64,000 nucleotides of DNA, taken from Actinernus sp. WN-2022. Its lineage: Eukaryota; Cnidaria; Anthozoa; Actiniaria; Actinernidae. The stretch spans positions 29,594,792 through 29,658,791 of the forward strand of contig JAOWCC010001501.1 in NCBI GenBank assembly GCA_030867875.1, in the 5' to 3' direction. Below are positions 11,162 through 22,500 of this stretch, one piece after another. Within the stretch, counting starts at the first letter, position 1. Every line of letters starts with the position of its first letter. Made by a program: the position numbers and the translations under genes. The notes beneath the pieces are model-generated. The model was not told where the DNA came from, did not search any database, and was given only the letters and a program-made list of their open reading frames with translations.

Positions 11162-13585
11162 GGGCACTTTAAATGCGGGGATATTCATCCCAACCCAGGC
11201 CCTGAACTATCAAGTAGGCTATGTAAGAATCTAAACTTTGCTCATGTAAATGTCAATAGTCTTATAGTCCACCGAAGCTCGATGAACTCTCTAATTTGTC
11301 CAACCAACATGATATTGATATATTAGCAATTTCTGAAACTTGGTTAAGGCCTGGTATAAGTAATAACGATTTATTAATTCCTAAATTTCAAACTCCGATT
11401 CGTAAAGACCGTCCCACTCGTGCTGGTGGCGTTTTGATTTATATCAGTGACTCAATAGCTTTTAAAAGACGACTCGACCTTGAACAACCTGGAGTTGAAT
11501 CGATTTGGGTTGAAATTATCTCAGGTCGCAAAAAGATTCTGTTTTCAGTTTATTATCGTCCTCCTAATCAAAACACTACTGAATTTGAATATTTCTTAAA
11601 CGCATTCTCCGATAGTATAGACAAAGCTCGTGCCACTAATTGTTCGTCTGTTATTGTTACTGGTGACTTTAATGTACGTAATGATAAATGGTGGTCATTA
11701 GATATTGAAACCGAATTTGGTGCGAAACTCTTTGAATGCATTGAATCTCTTAACCTCTTTCAGCTAATGAATGAACCCACCCGTGTTACTAGTACATCGG
11801 CATCTTTGCTGGATCTTATTGTTACTGATTCCCCTGGCTACATAATTAAAACTTTTACGTTATCTCCGCTTTCTAAGTGCGACCATTGTCCAACTATTGG
11901 AACTTTTGCACTCCGAACACCAAAAGCTAAAGCATATAAACGAACAATTTGGAACTATGAGCAAATTGATTTACATAACTTCTGTCGTGAACTCGACGAT
12001 TGTTCTTGGGATGACTTATTTGATTGTAATGATGTTCACCAAGCATGTACCAATTTGGTTTCAGTTATTTCTGATCTTTGTACAAAATATGTCCCAAACA
12101 AAAGTGTTTTGATAAGACCTAATGATAAACCATGGATGACTGGCCACATTCGAAGTTTAATCCGCAAACGCAATAGAACTTTCAAAAAACACAATAGAAG
12201 TCCATGTAATGTGTTATGGAATAACTATAAGAAGTTACGCAATAAAATTGTAAACGAGATTAAACGCTCCAAAGAAAAATACTTTAAATCTATTTCTAAA
12301 AACCTCGATGATCCAGATCTATGTTCGAAAAAGTGGTGGCATCTTACAAAATCCTTATTTGGTAACAAGATTAATAATCGCATTCCTCCTCTTATTGAAA
12401 ACGGAAGGTCATTTACTGATGCCAAAGAAAAGGCGGATATTTTTAATGAATACTTTGTTCTACAAAGTACCATTGACGATACAAATACCTCACTACCTGA
12501 ATTCACGTATTGTACAAACAAACGTCTCACGGAAATTCGTACTTCATCGCAAGAAATTAAGGAGGAACTTGAAACTCTCGACACAGCCAAAGCTTCGGGG
12601 TTTGATGGGATCAGTAACAGAATTCTAAAACTGATTGCACCCAGTATTTGCCATCCTCTGGCAACATTTTGTAATCTATCGCTTTCTAAAGGTATTTTTC
12701 CAGATTTTTGGAAATTGGCAAATATTCATCCTATTTTTAAAAAGGACGACACACAAAGTAAAACGAATTACAGGCCAATTTCACTCTTGTCTTGTCTTTC
12801 TAAAATTCTTGAAAAAATTGTTGCCAAAAGGCTCTTTGCTTATCTTATCGGGAATAGCCTATTATCAGTTTCGCAGTCTGGATTTGTCCCTACAGACTCC
12901 ACTGTAAACCAGCTTTTGGTTATTGTCAACAAGATTTTAAAAACTTTCGAGAATGGTCAAGAACTCCGTGCTGTTTTTCTCGATATTTCTAAAGCATTTG
13001 ATAAAGTCTGGCATAAAGGTCTGTTATTCAAATTGAAACAAAATGGAATCGATGGAACTCTTCTTAATTGGTTTGAAAGCTATCTTTCAAATCGTAAACA
13101 GAGAGTTGTCGTTGCTGGTCAAATGTCGCAATGGCGTAATATTTCTGCTGGAGTCCCTTAAGGCTCCGTTATTGGCCCGATATTATTTTTGATTTATATA
13201 AATGACATTGTTGATTCTATCAAATCAGATGTTTATTTATTCGCAGACGATACTTCAGTACTTGAAGTTGTTTACAACCCTTTCTCTACTGCTCAGCAAA
13301 TTAATGCTGACTTGCTTTCAATTGAATTATGGGCAAAAAAGTGGCTAGTAACTTTTAATCCGAACAAAACAGAAACAATGACATTTTCCGTAAAAAGGGC
13401 CAAGCCCGTCCAACCACCTCTCATATTTTTTAATAACGTTATCAAATTAGTTGAATCACATACCCACCTTGGACTCACACTTACATCTAACCTATCTTGG
13501 TTTAACCACATCAACACCATGGTAACCAAAGCTAATAAGAGAGTAAACATGTTAAATAGTCTGAAATTTAGGCTCAGTAGAATAG
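11162..13585 (+). pseudogene. LINE B ORF2 first part: endonuclease and reverse transcriptase
   Basis: It starts with 'CGDIHPNPGP' (from 11174), the phrase before the endonuclease in many LINE ORF2s and similar to a 2A peptide. A one-base shift near 11275 moves reading to the frame that stays open from 11276. Endonuclease motifs: 'DILAISETWL', 'VIVTGDFNVR', 'LLDLIVTDSP' and 'SKCDHCPTI' (Cys for the usual Ser before Asp-His). RT motifs: 'KASGFDGISNRILK', 'NYRPISLLSCLSKILEK', 'VFLDISKAFDKVWH' and 'YLFADDTSVLEV'. In the G-V-P-Q motif the Gln codon is TAA (13159-13161), a nonsense change; the same frame continues through the catalytic FADD. The frame is then cut by the Penelope-like insertion after 13585 and resumes at 15073. 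Confidence 0.85.
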
Positions 13586-13835
13586 ACAAGAAAGGAAAGG
13601 CTGATTCAACGGTAGAGAGTGTTTCTTCCAATATTTCGATCGGCACGGCCGATCTTCTTCGGGGAAAGAGGCTTACAATGTATCTAATAAACTAGAACCT
13701 TTACGAAATAATACATGAATTATAAATTGCACAATCTTATGACAAAACATATATAGACCAATGAAAAGAAGGTGGAGAGTGACATATAATATGAAACAAA
13801 TAATAAGTGACGTGATGATGATTGTGAAATACGAG
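13586..13835 (-). other. PLE 3' UTR with a perfect hairpin
   Basis: Between the PLE stop and its 3' end is a 7-bp perfect stem with a 3-base loop (gatcggc cgt gccgatc, minus strand, about 13638-13654), followed at once by GAAA. This looks like stem II plus GAAA of a hammerhead ribozyme, which some PLEs carry. The upstream core would be CCGAAGA rather than CUGANGA, so the match is incomplete. Confidence 0.35.
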
Positions 13836-15043
13836 TTAAGTTTCATCACGTTTATTCATACCTAGAGGTTCAAGAGTTTGACCTCTATCGATAAGATACG
13901 CTTCTCGCGCTTTGCGTATACTGTCTCGCTGAGAAAAAACAAGTTCTAGTGGAATTAGCTGCATATCAGTAGGTGAATGATTGTTAGTTAGAAAATGTTC
14001 TGAAACGGTAGTAGGCTTGGATGTGTTAGAAGGATTATCTACTGTACGGCGGTGTTCGTTAAAGCGGTCTTTAAGGCGGCGTTTGGTTTCTCCGATATAT
14101 TGAACGTTACAGCGTTTACATTGGACCATGTAAATTAGGTTTTTGGAATTACAGTTAATGTGGTGTTTAATAGCTCTTAATTCGCCAGTAGAGTGGAAAG
14201 TGTAATTATTTAGACCATTGTCAATGTATTTACAGGTTAAACAATTAGTGCCACAACGAAAAGAACCGGGAGGATCGTTATTAGGTTTGTTAGTTGTAAG
14301 TTGAGCTCTGACTAAAATATCACGAAGGTTATTATTACGTCGATAAGCGACTAGAGGTACAGATGTAAACACATTTTTGCATCGATTAGAAGACAACAAT
14401 ATGTTAAAATGTTTGTGCATGATAGGAGAACAAGAAGGTAAAGCAGGGTTATAGGTTATGACGAGCGGTACTCGGTTAGATTGGTTGTTAGTTTGTTTGG
14501 GCTCTAGTGCTTCGGCGCGGGTTATGTTATTGACACGATCTATTTCTTTGTTAAGAAAGTTACGGTTATATCCTCGTTTATTAAGATACGATTTAAGTTC
14601 ATTAGTGCGTGAGATGAAAGTTTCATTAGAAGAACAGATGCGACGAAGTCTGAGAGCAAGGCTGAATGGTATGGCGCGTTTGGTGTGGTTAGGATGGCAT
14701 GAAGAGTGCAAGAGATATTGATGTTTATCAGTAGGTTTAGTATAGAGATCTGTAGCGATGTGACCGTTGTGAAGGCCGACATTCACGTCCAAAAAAGGAA
14801 TGTTAGAAGAAGAGTGAGAGGAAGTAAATTTAATGGTGGCGTGGATGCCGTTGAGATAAGTGACAAATTCTGTAAGTTGGTCAAGCGTGTGGGTCCAGAT
14901 TATGAATATGTCGTCAATGTATCTCCACCAACAGTAGGGCTGGTGGGGTGCGTGAGAAAGTGCGTTAACTTCAAAATTAGCTAGAAAGAGATTAGCATAA
15001 GAGGGTGCCATTCTGGTGCCCATGGCGGTACCGTGTGTTTGTA
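13836..15043 (-). CDS. Penelope-like RT C-terminal part with GIY-YIG endonuclease
   Basis: Reading is open from about 15043 ('QTHGTAMGTRMAPSYANLFL', an RT motif of Penelope-like elements) to the stop at 13836. After it comes 'WWRYIDDIFIIW' with the catalytic YxDD, then a linker with a Cys cluster ('RCGTNCLTC'), and a C-terminal GIY-YIG nuclease domain: 'LIYMVQCKRC', 'QYIGET', 'RLKDRFNEHR', with a late 'SEHFLTNNH'. In this family the RT copies the element RNA and the GIY-YIG domain cuts target DNA. The N-terminal RT motifs are missing through 5' truncation; ATG 15021-15023 is internal. No frameshift or stop is seen over 400 codons. I am confident of the family; the clade (Neptune/Poseidon-like) is a guess. 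Confidence 0.9.
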
Positions 15044-15060
15044 AAAAATGTTAAAAAATG

Positions 15061-15941
15061 TCAGTAGAATAGTCCTTGAAAAAGTGTATTTGACATGTAT
15101 TAGACCCTTGCTTGAATACGGAGATGTAGTATGGTCGAATTGTACCGAACGTGAATCTGAACTAATTGAAAACGTCCAATATAAAAGTGCAATCATTGTG
15201 ACTGGAGCCATGAAGGGTACTTCTCGTAACAAAGTACTTTACGAAACTGGTTGGGAACATGTTAAACGCAGGAGGGATATTCACAAATTATGCTTATTTT
15301 ATAAAATGGTCCACAACTCCGTACCTAATTATTTATGTTCATTACTTCCTATAGTTGTAAATCAAAGAACCAATTATCCTCTTCGTAATGCAACCGACCT
15401 GTCAACTTTACAGTGTAGGACAAATAGATATTCTAATAGTTTTTTCCCTTCCACAATCAAATTATGGAACGAGCTCCCTGAGCTAATCCAATTATCGCCG
15501 TCTTTAGAAATTTTTAAATCAAAGTTAATCAAGCGTGTCCGACCCATACCACCCAAGTACTACAAAGTTGGTCCCCGGTATCCACTTATTTTACTCACCC
15601 GCATGAGACTAAAGTTTTGTGCTCTCAATTATTTTTTGTACAAACGTAATATTGTAGAGAGCCCAGGATGCGTATGTGGAGCTGCATGTGAAAACCTTGT
15701 TCATTTTTTCTTGCACTGCCCACTTCATGCCCAACCACGTACTCAGCTCATGGCTGCCTTCAGCGCTGTTTCCCAAAACGAAACCGATCTTATTAACTTA
15801 ACAGATAAACGCTTCGTGGAGCTTTTTATCTGTGGCTCACAATTATTAAATTTGGAAAATAATATTGAACTCCTTAATGAAAGTATGAATTTTATTGTGT
15901 CCACCAAACGGTTTCTTTTCTCTAGTGACGTTCTGACTTGA
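15061..15941 (+). pseudogene. LINE B ORF2 last part: post-RT region with Cys/His zinc knuckle
   Basis: The frame continues LINE B after the PLE. It begins 'SRIVLEKVYLTCIRPLLEYGDVVW', the standard post-RT block, and ends with a Cys/His cluster 'GCVCGAACENLVHFFLHCPL' typical of the C-terminus of this LINE group, which may bind nucleic acid. The stop is at 15939-15941. The ATG at 15048 lies partly in PLE sequence and is not a true start. Apart from the insertion this part is intact. Confidence 0.85.
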
Positions 15942-16286
15942 TTTGACGTTTGTTAATGCTCCGTATCTTAATGAAATGTTTGCCAACTTCTTCCTCATCT
16001 TACACAGCTTTTTCAATTTTCAATTATCGTATATAATACTATTTGACGCGTTTTTGTTTTTTTATTGTATTGTATTTTTTCGTTTTGCTTGTATTCTCTG
16101 TCTTGTTCCGTCTCTTCGTTTGTTTGTTTTGTATATTCTTTTGTCGGCTTTATTTTCATATTGTTATGCTAGTGCCGTCCGAAAATCATGTAAAATTGCC
16201 GTACAGGAGAAGCACTCGATTAGTTTTTTTTCAAAAACTATTTTGCTAATCCTGTCTGTAAATATATATGTAATAAAAAAATAAAA
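15942..16286 (+). other. LINE B 3' UTR and A-rich tail
   Basis: A T-rich UTR follows the stop and ends in 'taataaaaaaataaaaaaa', directly before the duplicated target. The short ORFs here (15943-16284 and 16043-16249) are low-complexity T-rich translations. Confidence 0.7.
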
Positions 16287-16934
16287 AAATTCGGAAGTAA
16301 TTAAGGAAAAAGATAATACCAAATACTTAGGAATAATACTTGATAAAAATCTGAACTGGAAAGACCACATTGCCTCAATTAGGATTAAACTTGCTAAAAT
16401 ACTAGGTATATTATATAAAACAAAACATTATGCTCCTCCAGAAGTTTTAAAACAATTATATTACTCCCTGTTTTACCCACATTTAAACTATTCAATTTTA
16501 CTCTGGGGTAATACATACTCTTCTACAATCGAACCCCTTCGAATTCTTCAAAGAAAGGCAATTCGTATAATCTCAAATGCAAATTTCTATGCACATGCAT
16601 ACCCCACCACTATTCTACAAATTAGGCACCCTGACTCTTGATGATTTACATAAATTACATTCAAGCCTATTCATGTGTGACATATACCATAAAATAATAA
16701 ACAGCACTTTCACTAAAATGTTTATTCCACTTTCAGACATTCATCACCATCAAACTCGCCAAACTAGTAAACAAACTTATTTTATTAACTTTGCCAGAAC
16801 AAATCACAAATTGAGCTTCATCACATGCCATGGTATCAAGATCTGGGAGAAAATCCCTCTAGAACTAAGAGATCTAAAAAGAAAAATCTTTAAGAAGAGA
16901 CTAAAGGCCATATTTCTTGAAGGCTACCATTGAA
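16287..16934 (+). pseudogene. LINE A ORF2 last part: post-RT region
   Basis: Reading resumes with 'NTKYLGIILDKNLNWKDHI', the classic LINE block after the RT, followed by 'YSLFYPHLNYSILLWGNTY' and 'RILQRKAIRIIS'. The frame shifts near 16590-16600: the first frame stops at about 16640, and the second (open from 16577) continues with 'LGTLTLDDLHKLHSSLFM' and 'GIKIWEKIPLELRDL' to TGA 16931-16933. It directly continues the LINE A frame that ends at 9330. It contains no catalytic residue. Confidence 0.85.
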
Positions 16935-17231
16935 AATAGATTGTCAATAAGTATTACAAAGATCCATAAAAAAATAAAAATAAAAAAAATTAAAAAACTT
17001 CATCGTATGTTACTCTGTAATATGTAATTAGTCTAACCTTATTTAACCTTATTTGATGTTATTATTTCCTGTCTCCTTTTGTCCGCCGAGTGTTCCTGAC
17101 TTGACAGCTTATAGGGTTTTTTTCAGGTCCACCTCTCTCTTATTTTCCTTATTTTAGATTAATATCATAAATTGTAAATAGACTACCATCTAAGAGTAAA
17201 TAAAAAAATGTTGTTGTTGTTGTTGTTGTTG
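16935..17231 (+). other. LINE A 3' UTR and (TTG)n tail
   Basis: AT-rich UTR ending in 'aaataaaaaaatg' and a TTG microsatellite at 17211-17231, the same kind of tail as the LINE at the window start. Confidence 0.75.
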
Positions 17232-19114
17232 GATGAGGCCGTTTTTTGTTTTTATATTCTTTCTTCTTACTTTTGCCGGTCTGACGTTAAAAAAAACGAA
17301 TTTGAGGATATTTGGGCATAATAATAATAAATGAGATTAATCAGTGGCATATCCACGAGGTGTATCTTCATCTACTGATGGGCCTACATTTTAACGTCCC
17401 TATCCGAAAAGACGTGAAGGTCTAACCATTTGGAGCTCGTGAACGAAATTGTTTCACAAAGGCAACACCTTCTACTCAGTTGGTATGAGGTCAGGAGCTC
17501 GAATCCCGGCCGCGTCATCATCATCAGCTTTATTTAAACACGGTATCCCATCAATTACGATCAATTCTCTTCCAGAGCTCTAGCCGTGTATAATACCTAT
17601 ACGATAAAAATGTAAAACACCATGCTAAGATGTAAATGTGAATGACACTAACTACTAACTACGTCCTTGGGCAGGGACGTGTAAGCCGTTGGCCTTGTCT
17701 CCTTCCTCTTAACTTCTAATCTATACGAGGTGGACGTGAAAGAACCTGTTGTGTTATTTCGAGAAAGAGTAGGGGATTGTCTCCCGACACAACAGCCAGG
17801 TATTCTGAGGTACTAACAATCACTCATGATTGTAAACTGCACGGCAACACATTGCGCCACAATAGCAGTCCGTATCACAAAAATAACCTTGTGAAGCGCA
17901 TTTGGATATATATTCATATAGAATTTGCGCTTTATAAATGAATACCTTTTTGTTTTGTTTTACCTAATCCCGATACTAGCATCTCTCTCGTTACACGCGG
18001 GTTATTGGTTCGAGCTCTGGTCAGAGAGTAATCTGACCAGGGCGAGATCTACATTAATTTTGTTAGTTCAAATCTTGATTCTACGGCTTGTGCCGGCAGA
18101 GAGCCCGAATTATAAGGATAACGATTAATTAATAAGCAAAAAGACAAATGCTCTGATTCAAACTAAGTCTTTATTTTCTACCTTTGCTTGCAAAAGACAA
18201 GTAGACATTTACTTAGAAGGTGATCGCCTCACGCTGTGTTGGTATAAGTCTAGTCACTATATATGTAGCATTATATCTGATGGCAAGTTCAACTCTAAGG
18301 CTTGGTATGGGGTTCAAATCCAGGCTGCAAGGGTAGTGCATGTTAGAAATATCTAATCCATGTAGATCAGCAGTCTGAATCTAACAGTGAAAAAGGTTAG
18401 TATTTTAATTGGAGTCGATTTCTTGCCTTTTGAAAATTTACTTAATAGAGTTCCTTTCTTGATATACGAGAAACGTTTTTTTTAGTTATGGTCGTTGTAA
18501 AACCGAGGTTAGGTTCATTGTTCTAGCCTTTCTCTCTAAGTACACTGCTGTGTTACAGATTATATGAGAAGCTCCGTTGGTAAATAATACTATAAACGTT
18601 GTTAAACCGTAGTTTAAAGTGGTAATTCATTTCAATTTGATTTTTAAACAAAGTCTCTTCCAACCACTAAGAGCTGCCGAAAATAATAGAATGGAATTAA
18701 ATGTCTACGTTTTGAAAAAATGGAGAAAATAAGTTCTTTCTTACCGTTTGAATTATTTTCATGATCAACCACTGAGATAAAGAGTGATAATAACACTTCA
18801 TCAATATATTGCTGCATTCCATGCCGTTGGGTACATTCGCGCCTTTAAGCAAACCATTAATTAACCACACCCCGAAATTTCAACTTCGTAAAAAGAAACC
18901 GGCGACTTGTAAGACGTGGAGTAAGGATTTTGAAGTAAAAAGAAACATAAACGAATTACAGATTAGAAGATGAACATTAGATAGCCCTTAGTTTGATTTT
19001 CCTACCTATTCGTTATTACGACTGTTTATCTCAGAGGAAAAATGAAGACTGGTAGAGAATACTGTAGAATTTGGATTCGAACCCCACGGCCCCATTGAAG
19101 CTACTAGTGCCCGC
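17232..19114. other. Non-coding sequence downstream of the host gene
   Basis: No gene seen. 'agctttatttaaacacggta' (near 17530) and the short stem 'aagcgca...tgcgctt' at about 17893-17934 look like parts of dispersed repeats, but I could not define boundaries. The 3' UTR of the minus-strand gene should start at 19114 and run down; I saw no clear AATAAA in the first few hundred bases. Confidence 0.4.
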
Positions 19115-19504
19115 CTACTGCACCATAATATAACCAAAAGCCTTGGTGTGCTTAGTGCCACGATCTCCGTTAAAAATAGACTCGTTTCCACACGAGTCTG
19201 AATCCATATCCCCGTTTGCGGGGTAGGATGTGCCAAACCCGAGAAACGAGTCTGCCGATCTACATACGGGATTGTCAGGGTCGTTGGCAATGATACCAAT
19301 TCTCGCCTTGGCTGCTGGTGGATTCTCAGCCTGGACGTTAAAACCTTCTCGGTTGCAGTGGTGCTGCAGGGAAGACCCGGAGATAAGTGACTTCCAGCGT
19401 TCACGTCCCACATGGGTAGCAGTATAGCGACCATGGTGGATAAGCGCGTGAAGGGAACTTGCTTCTCTGTTAATTTGAATCCACCTCACCGGTCCGTCGC
19501 CAAC
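19115..19504 (-). CDS. Host gene terminal exon
   Basis: 390 bases including the TAG at 19117-19115, with acceptor ATCTTCCCAG. It encodes 129 residues: 'GRYTATHVGRERWKSLISGS', 'HHCNREGFNV', 'KARIGIIAND' and a last segment with 'CGNE' and 'KAFGYIMVQ'. These phrases recall coral skeletal organic matrix protein 5-like sequences (from memory, not searched). The overlapping minus-strand ORF 19006-19434 is a frame shadow. Confidence 0.85.
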   Translation of the reverse strand, partial: VGDGPVRWIQINREASSLHALIHHGRYTATHVGRERWKSLISGSSLQHHCNREGFNVQAENPPAAKARIGIIANDPDNPVCRSADSFLGFGTSYPANGDMDSDSCGNESIFNGDRGTKHTKAFGYIMVQ

Positions 19505-22500
19505 CTGGGAAGATAACTGAATACTTTACTCACACACTTATATATAACCTTAGTTTTCCTATTGATTAGGGTATTCGGTATTTAAGAACAAACGTGCTAA
19601 GCTCTCATCTGATTCCTTTTAGAGTTATTATCAACACCATGTGTATGTTATTGATTTCCCTTACCTATTGCCGATGGACTGAGAAAAGTGTGACAAATTC
19701 GTTTGACTGAAAATATAATTCGACCAGCTTTGCAGTTAACCACTAATACAGTAATTACAATTAGGGTGGTTGCTTGATATTTCAAAAGGATCACAGTAAA
19801 ACAAAGGAGAAAAACTTAGCTATAATTTGGAGCCCTCTCCCGGTATATACTTCATGGTAGTATTTCGTTCCATATAGTCTCCCTGCATAATACTGTAAAA
19901 CAATAGAGGAAATCATTGTGCAGGGAGACTATATGGAACGAAACACTACCATGAAGTATATACCGTACCGAAAAAGATGGCGGCTTGTACTTCTACCCAC
20001 AATCCTATGCGCGCGAAAATCTTTAAATCCGTTATAAAATCGCGGTAGAGAGGTTTTTAAATCTTGTAAACAAACCAGTACAAGTGCTGTTGCCAATACG
20101 CTGTCGTTTAAAAGAATAGAGGATTTCTACGTGTTACTTTGACTGTTTTAGGTTCGCAAGGGATTGTGGTCAATGCACAGCCGCCATATTTTTCGTTACG
20201 ACGGATTGGAATTACACGTCATGTGTATGCATATGAGACATTCCAGTGTAGGCAGGTACTTAGGGAGCGGTCAGTAATTACTAGGGGGAGGGCTACTATT
20301 TTGGGGGGAGGGTCACATTCTTTTTGGCACCGGTTTGGGGAGAGTCACTTTTTTTGAGCGCAAAAAATATAAGGGGGAGGGTCATGATTTGTATGCTCCA
20401 AATGGTTGAGAAAATAGATATCATTTTTGTACTTTATTACATCTCCAACATCACTTGTTTTTTTACGGAAGAATGATAATAACAATAATTGAGTCCAATG
20501 TACCGATATCGATCCACAACATATTTATCAATATAAGTACACAGGGGGAGGGGCACAACATTCTGGGCGAACAGCGTTTAGGAGACGCCGGTCAATATAT
20601 TTTAAGCCCTGGTTTGGTGGAGGGCCACAATTTTTAGGCCCAAATCAGTTATAAAAACTGTAATAATAAAAAGCAGCCCTTCCACCTCTCCCCAATAATT
20701 ACTAACCGCTCCCTTACCCCGTTAAAATGGAGACCGTGAAAACATGTTCAATAAGAAGTACATGAATCTGCTCTATGGTGATCACATCCAGTTCTTAAGG
20801 GGTTATGTCATGGTGTTGCGTATGTCTGGAGTCAATGTTCGATTGCTGGCCGTTGATTGGTTACACAAAGTCAAAGTCCCCTCCCTCGATTCCTGATTGA
20901 CATTATACACAATATTGTCCTTGAAGAATGCGTGTATATACATGGAGTTTCTCATGTTTGTATATTTGCTTTTATCTTAACTATCTCACTTGTGCGCAAG
21001 GCTCGTTAGTTCATTTGAAAATCTCTGAAAATAATTGTCTAATATAAAGACCTCTCACCGCGTGACACAGCCCTTTTAAATTTCACAGAGAGATAATAAT
21101 CCTTCATATATTATATGGACGAGAGTGTTTTACATATCAAACAATTTATTGAGAAAAGTGTCGTTCCTGAGAGCTCCCTGTGATATTCCATATATGGTCA
21201 ATTTATTCCATATTTGGAAAGCAGGATGGATCATCGAATACTAGAACACGTTCAGGAAGCGGTAGCGAGCCGGCAGAAGAGAGGCGGATACAACCGGTAG
21301 GCTACAGGAAGTGCGATTAAAAAAATCGATAGCGAAATTTGAAAAGGATGAGCGTATGCCTCAATAGCATCTAGTCAGATCCAAATATTACTCTGAACGA
21401 CAACAATTGTTTGATATGCCAGGAGCTAAACCATATAAATAATATTTCACCACTCCTTTCCCGGATGTATGACGTCACGATTGGCCTATTTTGAACTACA
21501 AAGATGGCGGCACATTTAATTTGTGAGAAACAGAGGAAGTCAAACTGCTTTAAATGAGCAGAAAGGAGATGAACATTCCGGGCAGAAAAGCAAAATACTA
21601 TCTCAAACCCTAAGAATCCCTGAATATTTTTAGCGGCAATCCAACGGTTTTTAGCATTTATATAACCCCTAATTTTCAATGCCTTTGGTCCAATAGGGCT
21701 GTATGTTTGGCTTTTCTTTGTGCTGTATCAAACTGCTATAAAATTCTCATTTTCGGTGAAATTGCATTGTTCAGAACAGCCCACAAAAATCGGATTATTC
21801 CAGAGCCCTATTTCTTCGTCGAGCATGCGCAGTAAGAAACAAATCGGGTCTGGGTACGAGATTGTTAAGCCAGGGGCTCAAGCTTTCCCCACAATGCCAT
21901 TCGGAAGCCGATTCTACAGTAATGGTGACAGCTTGCGAACTCGCTTCTATAGGATTTTGAATGAAAACTGCGTGCTCTAATTTTGCTCAAACAAACCACT
22001 GCAAGAGAGCCAGAGGACATCATAAAGGCTGAAAACTACATGGCTTGCTTTTAGTAAGCTTTGTGAAGGGATTTCACTGGAGTTCTAGAGGGGCCCCTGT
22101 CGAATTGCTCACTTTATAACAAGGAGGGGGATGGGGCGAGTTCGGTTTCGCAAAGGTGCTTGGGATCGTTACTGGGGACAGTAAATTGCGATATTTGCCA
22201 TGGTTCTTTTTATTCTGCGATTAACTGTCCCCAATAACGATCCCAAGCGCCTTTGCGAAACCGAACTCGCCCCATACCCCTAGTCGTTTCTCAAGTGAGC
22301 TATTGTTCGTCCATTATCCAGCATGCAATTGGGGTGAGTGTAGGGCAATGTAGTAGAGAGAAATGCAGTGTCAAGAATTGTATGATTTACAGTCGCTTGA
22401 TCATGATGTGTTTTGTACAAACAAACCTGGTGGATGTAGAGATTAAAGAAGGTACTGTCAAGATAGAGTGCTGATTTTGTGTTTGCTTTTGAGTTGAAGT

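Larger units (their letters stand above)
13586..15060 (-). mobile_element. Penelope-like element (PLE), 5'-truncated, inserted in LINE B
   Basis: The element interrupts LINE B ORF2 and is flanked by a perfect 12-bp duplication 'tcagtagaatag' (13574-13585 and 15061-15072). Removing it and one duplicate restores LINE B reading from 'KFRLSRI' to 'VLEKVYL'. It lies on the minus strand, with the 3' side at 13586. Its remaining ORF is uninterrupted, suggesting a young insertion. Confidence 0.9.
9346..16286 (+). mobile_element. LINE B: two-ORF non-LTR retrotransposon inserted into LINE A
   Basis: LINE B is bounded by direct repeats of 'aaattcgga'. It ends in an A-rich tail (about 16272-16288). It contains ORF1 (9452-10186), a spacer with a 299-bp inverted-repeat insertion, and an endonuclease-RT ORF2 broken by a frameshift, one nonsense codon and a Penelope-like insertion (13586-15060). 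LINE A is colinear across the insertion, which proves the order of events: LINE A first, LINE B second, Penelope-like element third. Confidence 0.85.
6137..17231 (+). mobile_element. LINE A: PHD-endonuclease-RT non-LTR retrotransposon, interrupted by LINE B
   Basis: LINE A occupies 6137 (approximate) to 9345 and resumes at 16287-17231. Between these lies LINE B, flanked by the duplicated target 'aaattcgga' (9337-9345 and 16287-16295). LINE A reads PHD-like zinc finger, APE-type endonuclease, RT, C-terminal region, 3' UTR and a (TTG)n tail at 17211-17231. It carries at least three frameshifts, so it is dead. The 5' boundary is set only by the end of the satellite and is uncertain. Confidence 0.8.

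Noticed and set aside
19006..19434. 142-aa minus-strand ORF
   Set aside because: Frame shadow of the terminal exon; only the other frame carries family-like motifs and fits the splice phase.
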